DNA of 64,000 nt from Asterochloris sp. CNOR1 (lineage: Eukaryota > Chlorophyta > Trebouxiophyceae > Trebouxiales > Trebouxiaceae): assembly GCA_963969365.1 (NCBI GenBank), contig OZ017755.1, positions 124,001-188,000 of the forward strand, given 5' to 3'. Below are positions 11,019-21,980 of this stretch, in pieces. The translations under genes and the position numbers were made by a program. The notes beneath the pieces were generated by a model that made no database searches, had not been told where the DNA came from, and was given only the letters and a program-made list of their open reading frames with translations. Every line of letters starts with the position of its first letter. Within the stretch, counting starts at the first letter, position 1.

Positions 11019-14000
11019 TCAGGCATGCTGCAGCCACTGGGACGCAGGCTTCACAGCTGGGTGGAGGCCAGGTGCCTCCGGAGTGGCGGCAGCAGCAATT
11101 GACTGCCATACAACGTCCAGACGCTCCTGGTGCCTCCTGAAATCCAGCTTGGCAAATGCCTCTTTTGTGAGCCTGCGCGTCGCCTCTGAGGGGGGTCTGA
11201 GCTGTAAGTCCTCCAGCGGCCCCCTGTGCAGCGGCAAGCATGTGTCTTTAGGACAGCGCTATCTTTCAATGCCCCCCATGTGCTGGCACATTATGATTTG
11301 AGTTGAGGCGTAGCCATTGTGCAGCGCCAGCCTCCTCTGAGCAAGCACAGCACCCGCCTCAAGCCAGATTGTGCTGCCCAGCTTCATGTAGCTCTCTTTT
11401 CTCTAAGCACTGGAGAGCATCAAGCTGAGCTGAATGCAGGTGCAGACCATGAGTACACGCTGCCAGGAGCCCACCTGACGGGTGGAAGCTGCAGGTCGGT
11501 CTTGAGCTGCACCAGGCTCCTGCTGAGGTGGGCCGCCATGCGAGCCTCCTCAGACACCAGCTTCTCCCGCAGACCCTGCACAGCTCAAAGCGCTTCATGT
11601 CCTCAACCCTGGTAGCGCTGTAGACTTAAGAAACTTTTTGACGCTAGTCAGCGCTTTGACCGCTCTGTAAGCTTCACTCTGCAATTTCTTATGGCTGCAG
11701 ACGTCCTTTTCTGAGAAGGACGTCTGCAGCCATCACCATGCCAACGACCACCAAAGCTTGTGCTTGGCGCACAGCAACATGAAGCAGTCAGAATCTGCGG
11801 AGCCTGCTAGTGCCGCCAAGTGATGCTCTCAGAGCGCAGGTACCCCACCTTCTTCTCGATGCTGCCCGCGGCGTCCAGCACCGCGTCGAGGGTGCCATAC
11901 TGCTGCAGGAGGGGAAGGGCGGACTTGGGCCCAACGCCCCTGACTCCCGGGATGTTGTCCGAAGCGTCCCCCACCAGTGCCAGCACGTCCACCCACTGCA
12001 GCCAGCGCAAAGCTGTGCTGAGCTGTACAAGAGGGCGTGCTGAGATCTGAGACTGTTGGATATCCCCACCAGTGCCAGCACGTCCACCCACTGCAGCCAG
12101 GGCAAAGCTGCGCTGAGCTGTACAAAAGGGCGTGCTGAGATCTGAGACTGTTGGATATCCCCACCAGTGCCAGCACGTCCACCCACTGCAGCCAGGGCCA
12201 AGCTGTGCTGAGCCAGACAAGAGGGTGTCAAGAGACCTGAGACTGTTGAACGTCCCCACCAGCACACGCATACCCACCCACTGCAGCCAGGGCCAAGCTG
12301 TGCTGAGCTTGACAAGAGGGTGTCAGAGACCTGAGGTGGCCGAGGCGTCCCCACCAGCACTTGCACGTCCACCCAGTGCGTTGCGCAAGGACCCCAGGCA
12401 GTGCACCCACAAGCGTAGCAAGCAGAGCCCCAGCTTCAAGCGCTGCAATGGGCACGACACAGTTGCAGCAGCAAGAATATGCCATTGAGACAGGAAGGTA
12501 ATTGTCGAGGATAGGTGGGAGAGTTGCAACGTCATCCTTGAAACACCACCCTAGGTCAGAATCTGCAGGGCCTGCAGCAGCCTGCAGATGCAGCGCTCAG
12601 GGCCAGACCTGGTCTGGACGGACGCCCCACTCTGCCTCAAAGCTGGCCGCCGTGTAGGGCTGCATCCCTGCCACCAGCGTGTGGGGCTGGGCGTCCTTCT
12701 TGGGCAGGCGCAGCAGCTGCAGGCAGGGGCGCAGCAGCTGGAAGTAGTCCTGCAAGGCATAGGGACACAGTGTTGCTCGCGGGGCAGCAGCAGGAACAGT
12801 CCTGCAAGGCAGCAGGTGGCATCGACCTAAATCTGGGAGGGAGCGGCAGGAACCAGTCCTGCAAGGCAAGAGGTTGCATCACTTTTTGAAGTCCAGGACG
12901 CAGCAGCGGGAATCAGTTCTGCAAGGCAAGAGGTGACTTTCTTGCTGGAACGCAGCAGCTGGAAGTAGCACCTACCTTGTTGGGGAGGGCTGGACTGCGA
13001 CCTCCCTTCTGGTGGTCGCCACACCAGTTGCCACATCAGATGCCGCGGCAATCACAAAGCCCCAGCTCCCCAGTCAGCGCAGGGGCACCAACCCTAAACC
13101 CCAGCCCCAGCCCTACCTTGTTGAGAGCCAGCTGTGACTGCCATCCCTGCGGGTATGGACTTACCAGCCTCTGCTGCAAGCAGCGAGCCCCAGCCTCCCA
13201 GCCAATGCAAGGCGACCAGCCCAAGTCCATACATCCACCAAGCTGGCTAATGCAAGCCTCCAAGTCCGCCACTGTACACCCACCCATCCCAACCCCAGCC
13301 CCATTTATTAAGGGGTGGGAGAGGCAACTGCAATCTCCTTGCCTGCAGCCAACACACTGGCAGCCGCCACAGTCAGGGATCCCCCAGTCTCTTCCCAGCC
13401 AGTGCAAGGCACCGGCACAGGCACCCGCACCAGCCCCCAGCTCCAACCTTGTCAGGGGAGGCGACCGCAACCTCCATCCCTGCAGCGACCCCTCGCGTGG
13501 CCATGGTGCCGATCACGTCATCGGCTTCCACCCCCGGCACGGCCAGGCGCGGCACATCCATCACAGCCAGCAGCTCGTGCAGGCGGTGAACAGACTCTGA
13601 CACGGCCTCTGGGGTGCTGGGGCGCTGGGCCTTGTAGTCAGGGTACAGCTCGTGCCTGCAGACACAGTGGGCACGGGTTGCTGAAGGGGGTGTGCTGGCT
13701 GAGGTTGCCAGGGGAAGCTTGTGCCCCAGGGCAGGTTAGGGGCAGGCGCAGGAATGCAACAGCGGCATTTTGGCATGTGCAATAGGCCTGGACGTCCCAG
13801 CACAGCTTGCACCTGAAGGGCAGGGCAGGCGCAGGGGATTCTGTAGCAGCACGCAGGCTAGGCATGAGCTCTGCTGTCAGGGTAGAGCTTGTATCTGCAG
13901 GGCAGGGTAGGCGCTGCAGTGGCTGTATGACTGCAGGGGCAGAGGGCCTGGTGGTTGTGGTACAGCTTGCACCTGAAGAGCAGGGCACGCGCAGGGGATT

Positions 14001-14930
14001 CAGTGGCAGTGAGCTGGCTGAGGCATGGGCATGGCGGTTGCTTATTTGCTGCCTGCTGCGGCGCAGCAAGTGCAGGAGGGGGAGCTCTGCACGTGAGGCT
14101 GCCTGAAAACATGGTGCATCAAACCTTGTGGCGTGCAGGGCGCTGAGAGGCCAGCTGGTCCTCATGCATCCTTGCAAAGCTGTTGTGACACAGCATCTCT
14201 AGCTGTGTGTACTTGTGTGGAACTGGCAGGGCCAACATCGGGAATGCGCCTCACGATCAGTCCAGCTGCTTGTAGCCTGAACTGGGACACTGAGCACATT
14301 CACAGACCTGAAGGTGGCTGCATCTAAGGAGACTCGGCGGGGTCGTCGGACTGGGCGGGGGAATGCATCTTTGCCTTCTGGGGTCAGGGAAGGCCCCTCC
14401 CAAGGGGAGAAGCCAGCAGTGGTGGTGGTGGTCCCTTCTTCAAAGCTGCACCGCGCAGGGACGCCAGAAAACATTACGCGTATGTCACTTGCATCGCATC
14501 CAGCAGTGCAGCAGATGCAGTGTGCTGCTGCAGCTGTGGCGCCCCCAGGCTCAGTAGCAGTGAGATCTGCTGGGGGTGGCTCTACCCTGAGAGAGGCCTG
14601 TCGGATCGAACACAGGACTTGCGGGCAATCTGCAGGTAACCCTGCTGCCCCTAATTCAAGGATTTCCCCAAGCGCAGCACCAGGATGGCCCCACCTGAAG
14701 GTCTTGCCGGCGGCATCAAAGACGACGGCCAGGTGGGTGGGAGGGGGAGACAGCTGCAACAGGTTGAGCAGGGTTCCCACGAAGCCATACAGGATGGACG
14801 TGTCCTCGCCCAAGCTGCTGCTGAGGCGCACATCCTTGAAGCCAAAGTGGCCGCGATACAGCAGCGCCATTGCGTCCACCAACACCAGCCTGCGCTGGAC
14901 GTTGAAGATAGGAGTCACTTCTGCATGCAC
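11019..14930 (-). CDS. 5'-3' exonuclease, PolI N-terminal (FEN-like) family
   Basis: Six exons join in phase: to 14695 (VLVDAMALLYRGHFGF..VVFDAAGKTF), 13655-13448 (HELYPDYKAQRPSTPEAV..VEADDVIGTMA), 12749-12609, 11995-11849 (LVGDASDNIPGVRGVGPKSA), 11575-11480 and 11201-11019 (TGA). Family hallmarks are present: the DG/DA-type N-terminal metal site, arch region with YPDYKAQRP, VEADD acidic cluster, and the helix-hairpin-helix GDASDNIPGVRGVG. The protein would remove 5' flaps and RNA primers; in plants this family serves organelle DNA. The frame opening at 14930 begins with GTG right after a TGCAG acceptor, so an upstream exon, likely a transit peptide, is missing. The introns are full of ghost copies of these exons' edges. 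Confidence 0.88.
12064..12380 (-). repeat. Tandem ghost copies of an exonuclease exon start (four copies)
   Basis: The motif complementary to acceptor plus WVDVLALVG (CCACCAGTGCCAGCACGTCC..CTGCAGCCAGGG) is genuine at 11967-12003. It recurs at about 12064, 12158, 12254 and 12348 with 94-97 bp spacing. Each ghost carries the acceptor and ~25-35 coding bases, then diverges into GTTGGATATC or similar. Copies lie upstream of the real acceptor on the transcribed strand, and the farthest copy is the most decayed. Confidence 0.88.
12770..12965 (-). repeat. Ghost copies of the start of the exon at 12749
   Basis: GTCCTGCAAGGCA (complement of the acceptor TTGCAG|GAC of the exon DYFQLLRPCLQLL) and the adjoining AGCAGCTGGAAGTAG recur in decaying form at about 12798, 12856, 12916 and 12950. 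Confidence 0.7.
12970..13450 (-). repeat. Ghost copies of the donor end of the exon at 13448
   Basis: The exon end plus donor (complement: ACCTTGTCAGGGGAGGCGACCGCAACC) is echoed at about 12973 (ACCTTGTTGGGGAGGGCTGGACTGCGACC), 13116 (ACCTTGTTGAGAGCCAGCTGTGACTG) and 13313. So duplication also affects 3' exon edges with their GT donors. Confidence 0.65.
13790..14010 (-). repeat. Ghost copies of the start of the exon at 13655
   Basis: The true edge (complement GGGTACAGCTCGTGCCTGCAG) is echoed at about 13797 (CAGCACAGCTTGCACCTGAAG), 13879 (GGGTAGAGCTTGTATCTGCAG) and 13958 (TGGTACAGCTTGCACCTGAAG), each followed by GGGCAGGG or AGCAGGGCA. Confidence 0.75.
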
Positions 14931-16098
14931 TAGGGGCTCAGTCTATAAACATTGAGCAATGAGCTCAGCTTACAGACACAGAGCAAAGGACAGAGATTGT
15001 GGACACTGAACATGGGCAGACACAGGTGTGACAACGAGAGTGTCTGCGCACCTCTCAGCTCAGACCAGTCCTGAAAGCAGCTGCTGCAGCTGGAAACCCA
15101 TCACATGGCGCATGCAGCATGAAAGGGCATGCACGCTGCATTTCGCCAGCCCTCACAGGAGGCAGCATGCATGACTTAGTGACTGCTCACCTGGACCCCT
15201 GCAAGGAAAGCAAAGACGGGGCTGCCTGGTGAGGGTCTGAAGCCGCTCTCTGAATGGCTGATGTGGCCAGCTGACGAGCATCATAGCTGCGCTGTGGTGC
15301 TGTGCATAGCACTGAAGCCTTACAGAGCCAGCCTGAGGCTTGCCTGCTTACCTGCAGAGCAGCTTTGCAAGTTGCAGGCCTCTGCCCCCATGCTTGGGCC
15401 TGGGCAGAAACGCACACCAAGCGGAACTGCGGCTCGCTAAGTGCTGTGCGCATGTGCATGATCAGAGGCTGGCGCCAGCCCCTACTCCACATGAAAGCAT
15501 GAGCAGCAGATCAGCTGTGGCCGCTGCTATGCTCCAAGTGGGGCGGACATGCATGGGCCAAGCTCAACAACTTAGGCATTAGCGCCTGATCAGGGCTCTG
15601 TCCAATTCAACCTCAATCAGAGGTCATTATTTGAACGTCCAGCCCTCAGCTTGGCGGCAGCGTGGGTCATGAAGCGTGTGGGCCACAACTCCTGTCAGAG
15701 ATACCATGGCAGAAGGGCCTTCCTGTCTCTGGAGTACATTCTGATGACTTATCATTTCCACTGACTCTGGCCGGGTCACCCCCATCTGGATGTTTTGTGA
15801 CACTAGGCTCAACTCCCCACATTCCTTGATCAACCCCAAGATGAGGGCGTTGTTGCCAGGCTGGAGCCTCTCTGGCTGTTCAGGCTCTGTCAATGTCTGT
15901 TGCCAGTGGTCAGTAGCAGACACAACACTATTCTGAGCAGATCATGAAGAACACTTGGAAAGCTTGCAAGCCAATTGGGCCTGCTGGGGATATGCAGAGC
16001 AGCTGTTGGGAACAGAACACTTGGAGGGGGGCAACAGAACTGTGTGAATGCGTTCAGTTGCTGCACATCCTGCACATGCAGTAGGAAGGGCTACATAG
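14931..16098. other. Region with no recognised gene
   Basis: Should contain the 5' exon(s) of the leftward exonuclease gene and the 3' UTR of the leftward GT90 gene. A 98-codon minus-strand frame at 15627-15923 is open but matches nothing I recognise. Confidence 0.4.
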
Positions 16099-19000
16099 TC
16101 AGGGGGTGACAAATTTGTCAGGCTGAGACTTACGCTGAAAGTGTAACAGCTCAGGAAGCTGATCATGGTTCCTCAGAAGTTTACTGTATTCATGGAGCAG
16201 GCGCACTACATAGCACAACTGGCCCTTTGTAGAAAAGTGGTCTTGAGCAAACCTCATAGCGTTGCTCACAATTTCAGCTGTCTGCTGGGGATTCTGCACT
16301 GTCCAGGCCCAAGCTTCATGGATGTTGGTGCCTGCAAGAAGGGCCACAGCTCTGGAGAGGGCCACTGCAGTGGAGAATGCTGAGTGGCAGTGACAGGCAG
16401 CTGCAGGTAGTCTGCAAAAAGGGCTGCTGGGGGCTCAGCTTGTGGCCACACCATGGCTGATGGTTGCAGCTTGGCACATGGAAGCCTAGTGGCAGAACCC
16501 ACTCCTTTCAGCATGCAGCTACAGCGTGCCCAGCAGCAATGAGTTGTTCCCTCAGCAGGCTTACCACCTTCCTTGCTCCAGAATGTTGGCTCATACCTGC
16601 ACCTCAAGAGTGAACCTCAAGCAATGGTGACGCAGGCAGGCGAGCAGCAGGCACTCAGACAAACGTCATGCTGGTAGCGAATCTCATAGCGCCAACATTG
16701 CTAACAGCTCAGCTCACTCGACGGGAATATAGTGTACCCTGCAGCATAAAATCTTGTGTGCCACTCTTGGCTCCTGGTGTGCTGCATGAGCGTCATGCAG
16801 CTACCCATACAAAAGAGTTCAATCCTGAGGCCAACACCCAGTCAGAAGAGAGCGGCAAGCAGCAGCTATGTGCCTCACCAAGGCGTCATGATCGGATAGT
16901 GCCACAGCTCATGGCTGGACTGGACTGCCAGCACGACAGCATCGCTGCTGAGCAGGTCCTTCTGCCGCAATGCGCCACAGTGCCCATCTGCAAATGCAGT
17001 GCAGAGTCAATTGGCAGTGCTTTGAGTCTTCCCCAGACTGGAGAGCAACACAGACAGCACAGAGCAGATACAGGGTAAGAGTCAAAGCAAGGTCAGCGCT
17101 ACCAGACAGCCACTGTGAACCACATAAGCAGGCCTGCGGGCTTGTGTGCTCTTGCCTCCAGGGCAATCACTTGTACCACGCAGGTGACAGCGCCTGCCAC
17201 TATCTCATTGGACCCACCTACATAAATCAGTGACCTGAATTTGTCGACCTGCTCCTGTAATGTCATCTGATTTTTGCGGAACTGCTGCCACTCCTCCTGG
17301 CCCAGCTCCACGTTGGCATCAACGTGAGTCACCACTCCAGCATAGCTGCAGGCAGAGCCGGTAGCATGCAGCAGCTGGCTGGCTGCTGGCTGAATGCAGC
17401 TCCATAGGAGCAGCCTGTGACTAGCATGTAATGCCTTACAGCAGAGGACACCCTGCACAGGCTGGGCAGCATGAGCTCTGTCCTCAGCACCTGAGATGGC
17501 ACAGGCAACTGTCTGCGCAAGCTTTGGCCCTGGCATGCCAAAGAAATCTACACGTAGAGCACCACATGAGCATGCCACTCACATACGGTCCTCATACATC
17601 GTCCCAGCCAGACAGACTGCCCGCCTCCTGCCATTCTCCCAACCAGTGGGGCTGCCCAGGAAGACAGCTCTCTGGTCTCTCTGGTCGAGCGTGCCTGCCC
17701 GACTGCCGTTCAACTTGGACAGGAAGTAGGCGTCTTGGAGGTCCGCAGGGATGAGCATAGTGGAGGACATGCCTCGCCTATTACAGCAGCTGACATAGGG
17801 GAACTTTGGTTGCAGATGCCCCACCTGTAGGATTGGGGAGTGCCTTACAGACAGGGACACACATCATTGAGGAACTGAGATCTGAACAGCACACACAGGG
17901 GCCGCACCACTGGCATTGCGTAAGGAGAGTGAGCCAGCACGAAATCGTCCAGCCTGACGGTGGCTGCAGCTTCCATGAGCACTGCAGCAAGTGACAGCAT
18001 GTTGAGTGTGCAGCGTGCTGTCATGACAGCCTAATCAGGCACAGGGGAGGATGCTGAGCGCCTGCTGGCAGGTGCAGAGTATGCACAGGCATGGCGCGGC
18101 AAGCCCCGGCAAGGGCAATGAGGCAGCCATCTTGCTGCAAGATGAGCCTCGCACCAGGCAGATGCATGAAGCCAAAGTTCCCAAGTCCGGTGTAGTTGTT
18201 CTCTGGCACAATGAGGCCCAGGGGACTGATGCGGATGGTGTCATGTAGGATGAGCTTGCCCTTGATGTTGTAGACTAGGGGTAGACGGGCATTGCCCTTC
18301 TCTGTTGCAGACCACCCTGCAGGAGCATCATGCTTATGGCACATGAAGCAGTCTCAATTGCTGCAACAATGCTCTGCTTCAAATTGGAGCTGTGCAAAAG
18401 TGGATGCCTTTTCTGCTTCTTTGTAGAGCAGGTCAATTACAGCATGGGATGCATCAGATGCATCAACCACATGCAAGGCACCAAACTTCATGCCTGTTGG
18501 CACTTCTTGGGTGCGTGCATAGCAGTGATAGGCAGCAGTATACATGCCAGCAGCATTGCAAGCAGAGGAGTGGGGCATTATTGCAATGTTCAAGCCGGTC
18601 CATGCATTGCCAGCTGCAGCACTGTGGGCAGCATAAACAAATTGCACAGACAGCGTGGCTGGCTGGCAATGCCATGCTGCTGGGCATAGGCAGCAGATGA
18701 CTCACACTCGGGGTGATCAAATTTCACCACCTCGGATGCGTCAATGCCTCTGCTTCTGTATGGCTGCAGCCAGTGGTCCACCACAGCCTGATGGTCTGCC
18801 TCTAAAGCAGAGCAGTGCTGCTTGAGGAAATGTGCAGCGCCTGGCCTGGCATCCGCCCCTGCACATGGGCGCCATATTATGAGGGGAATGTAGCAATTGA
18901 GATAAATTGAGATAGAGTGGTATAGGCATCTGGCCAAGCGGCTGTGTATACAGGTTGAGCAACCACAGGCTGCAGGATACCTGCAGTATGCCTCGTGGCA

Positions 19001-19122
19001 TTGAGGAAAGTGCCCACCACCAAGAGCAGACACCCTGCTCCAAAAAGGCAGATCAAGCTGATCTTGGGGGCCAGGAGGACATCTTTCAACCCCCTTGGCA
19101 TGGCCTGCTTCGCTGGTGTCAT
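16099..19122 (-). CDS. GT90/CAP10-family glycosyltransferase, type II membrane protein
   Basis: ATG at 19122-19120. Exon 1 (19122-18981) encodes a short basic N-terminus and a signal anchor (ISLICLFGAGCLLLVVGTFL). Exons 2 (18858-18708) and 3 (from 18621) join in frame. Later exons carry family features in the right order: GSPTGWENGRRRAV (17590-17810), a segment ending DKFRSLIYV (17230-17340), LRQKDLLSSDAVVLAVQSS (about 16900-16980, the nucleotide-sugar site region), VHYIPV (about 16730), then the C-terminal helix NPQQTAEIVSNAMRFAQDHF and CYVVRLLHEYSKLL (16365-16099). The CAP10/GT90 family (LPS-modifying, Rumi/POGLUT) transfers glucose or xylose to glycans or proteins in the secretory pathway. 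Middle exon limits are approximate and substrate unknown. Confidence 0.75.
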
Positions 19123-19968
19123 CTGATCAGTCGTTTTGGCGGCTGCGCACCAAGCAGACAACGTCTGGCTGACTGACCGAGTGCCCCACAAGTGTTGCTG
19201 ATATTGTAGATCAACTCATGACTGTGCTTTCACAACTAACGCAAATATGATCAAAGATGTGTTTCTGCCCCTCACAGTGATCTACCACGTGTGTGGATCG
19301 ATGCAATGACCACAGCTAAGCCCCGCTGGTGCAGCGAGCCGGCGGTCTGAGCCCAGTCGTCACTCAAATATCTTCACGAAGATGATCATCCATTTGTCAA
19401 CAAATGCATGCAGACAGACTGGCGACTTGAGGGGGCTACTGGTGTGTTCACTGATGTTCACCATTTTCAGCATGTCAGGACATACTGGTGTGTGCATCAT
19501 CACCCAGGCGCAGTCTGGCGCAGTTCGAAGCTGCACTTGGCGCAAGGCTTAACCATGCTGACAGCGCTGGTGAAACACGACATGTTTGGACCAGGCCAGA
19601 ACTGGGCGCCGTCCCTTATTCATCACCTCTGAGAACGCGCCTTCCCGCCGGGGACAAGGGGTGGCAAGACATCCTTTTGTTGGATCCCTCCCCGCCCTTG
19701 GCCCGAGCCATCACTAACAAGCGCAAGGTCCACGCCCTGCAGCACATTCTCCACCCTCTAATCTGTCATGCTCATGCCGTCCCAGGTGCATCCCCTGCTG
19801 TCTGATGTGAGCGCTCAGCAGATGAGTGTGGCCTGGTCATGTCCACACTAATTCAGCTGCTGCCTGGCTGGCAGCTTGTTCAGATGAGGCATCAGTCAGC
19901 AGCAGCCTATATGTGCAGCCTGAGCTGCAGCGGGGAGCACTCGGGCAGATGACAGTCCTGGCGCTGAC
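19123..19968. other. Intergenic region between GT90 and DUF2854 genes
   Basis: About 850 bp: the promoter side of the leftward GT90 gene and the 3' end of the DUF2854 gene. A plus-strand frame at 19488-19805 is open but shows no recognisable domain. The last exon of DUF2854 may run on to 19837. Confidence 0.4.
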
Positions 19969-21545
19969 CTGCTCGGTGCTACTGATCTTTGCAGTCACGC
20001 CAGGACCAAAGAAGGACTCAATCTTTTGCTGCCTACTCGTCCACATGTCCAGGCTCATGTCCTTCTTTGTGGTGAACTCCAGAATCTGCAGCAGGGCAGG
20101 GACAGCCCAGCTCTGTTTGCTGCGTGTCTGCTGACAGCTATACACCATAGCTGCCTCAGGTGGGGCAGCTGCTGTCAGCAACAGCTGGCCGGGGTGGTGC
20201 AACCAGAGCAGGTAGCACTCCATGTCTGACCTTGCCAACAGGCACTGTAGGGCTCGATGTTGCTTGACACCACTGTTCCAACAGCTTATCGGCACACTCT
20301 CACCAGGGCATAGTGGTTGTCGACAACCTCCTCTCTGACCCCAACCAGAACGGGAGTAAGCCGCCGTGCGACCCCTTGTGCCTGCACGCAGTGACTGCGC
20401 TTGTGCAAGACACAACAAGTGCGGGAGAGGTCATGAGCAGGCCTGTCCACAGAGGCAATGGCAACCGGAAAAGCGCAGATAGCCAGCGGCAGAGACAATG
20501 AGCAGGCCTGTACACAGAGGCAATGGCAAACAGAAAAGCAAAAGTTAGCCAGACTCGTGACAAGTGCCTGGCTGAGCGAGAGCAGGCCTCCTATGTGCGG
20601 GACACCAACTTACCCTGTTGAACATGAAAACCTTGTTCAAGGCCTCGTCCAGGTGCTGCTCGTCTCCGTATCTGTACCTGGTCACATCCTCCCGCACCTG
20701 CAGGCACAAGACAGGTACTCAGCGACTTGGGCTGAGCACAAGCTGCACACAGCATGCTGCGGCATCAGGGTCACACGCCAGGTGGCAGCCGCTCAGCAGA
20801 AGACAGATTTGCTGGCATGCTGCACCAGTCAGCAATAATACCACCAACGGGGCTGTTGTTGCAGCTGCCGCTGGTGGCCAATGCATTGTAACTTGAGCTG
20901 AGCAGCTCTGCATGAACGGCCAGAAAGAAGCTCCAGACGCTGGCAGAGAAGCTGCATTCCAGCAGGCAAGGTTGTGATGCGTTCAGCATTGCCAAGTAGA
21001 CACCTCAAAGCTGATATCGCACTGGTCAGGCCATGCTGCTGGGGCCATACCTGCTTCTGAATGTCGGTCATCTCCCGCTCCCTGAGGTCAAAGGCGGCCT
21101 TGGTGGTCTTGCAGGGCACTGGCTTGAGCTGAGCATAGGCCAGAGCAAAGCCCAGCAGGGAGATAGGGAATCCATATATCAGCATGATGGAAGAGATGTC
21201 ACCGCCTGGCAGAAGGCCAAAGAAGGCCCCAAAGCCGTAGGACATGAGCCCGATGCCAATGGGAGACAAGATCTTGCCAAAAGAGATCTGCAAGTCCAGC
21301 AGTGGGAGGAAGAACAAGTCAGGCCCCTGCCAATGCTTGGTGGCACCCGCATAGCGGCCAGTCCAAGCAGCAGTTGCTGCACTCGGCACGATGGTGACCA
21401 CAATAATCGCCTCAAGCTAGGAACTAGATGAGGCTCAGCACACAGCTCTGCCCTGAACAGCTTGCCTGCTCGATCCTGAAGCCTGTGTCGGTGGGAACCA
21501 CCTCAGAGTTGGAGCTGGCAGCTGCTCTGTAGGCAAAGTGGGACC
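19969..21545 (-). CDS. DUF2854 family plastid membrane protein
   Basis: Exons read from coding content and splice sites: about 21545-21470 (SSNSEVVPTDTGFRIEQ, after a likely transit peptide), about 21370-21048 with two hydrophobic segments (SPIGIGLMSYGFGAFFGLL, SIMLIYGFPISLLGFALAYA) and AQLKPVPCKTTKAAFDLRE, 20697-20614 (VREDVTRYRYGDEQHLDEAL), about 20388-20302 (RRLTPVLVGVREEVVDNHYA), and 20085-19969 (TSRQQKIESFFGPGV). Two exons have exact codon multiples and fit their neighbours. The KPVPC, RYRYGDEQHLDEAL and SRQ-KI-SFFGPG blocks are diagnostic of DUF2854, a family of cyanobacteria and plastids with unknown biochemical role. Transit-peptide exon and exact stop are unresolved. Confidence 0.85.
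20440..20560. repeat. ~67-bp tandem duplication in a DUF2854 intron
   Basis: ATGAGCAGGCCTGT(C/A)CACAGAGGCAATGGCAA occurs at about 20432 and 20499, with matching 3' tails (AGAAAAGC). Intronic; no coding role seen. Confidence 0.75.
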
Positions 21546-21980
21546 TACACATGCAATTAAACAAGTCATCCCCACGACCACTACTAGCTAAAAGTCATTC
21601 GCACAAGACAGAACGGCCACACAAGAGTCTCACCGCCGTGCATGTTGCTGTGTGATGGCTTGTATCCTGCCACTTGAAGCACGCAAGCTCATGCGGTATG
21701 CTGCTGGGCTGCCCAGCCTGGAGACTGACAGCTGCATGTGCCCACACTGGGCCTGCATGATGTGCTTCTTCTGGTGACCAATGTGAGCCTCGCACTTGCA
21801 GCCAATTGAGCCTGCAATGAACTTGACAGGTTCGGCCTCGTGCAGCGACCTTGAGCTTGTGGCTGCGCTCTGGCGCACGGTGTTGGGCTGTATCCGTTTA
21901 TGGTGTGACTAAGATCTGAGACCTAAGTGATTGCGCAGCCACTTCCGGACGCTCTGCAGGATCTGCATCGGCAAGCCGGA

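Noticed and set aside
19488-19805. A 105-codon plus-strand frame between GT90 and DUF2854 genes.
   Set aside because: No recognisable domain, no ATG-context or splice support.
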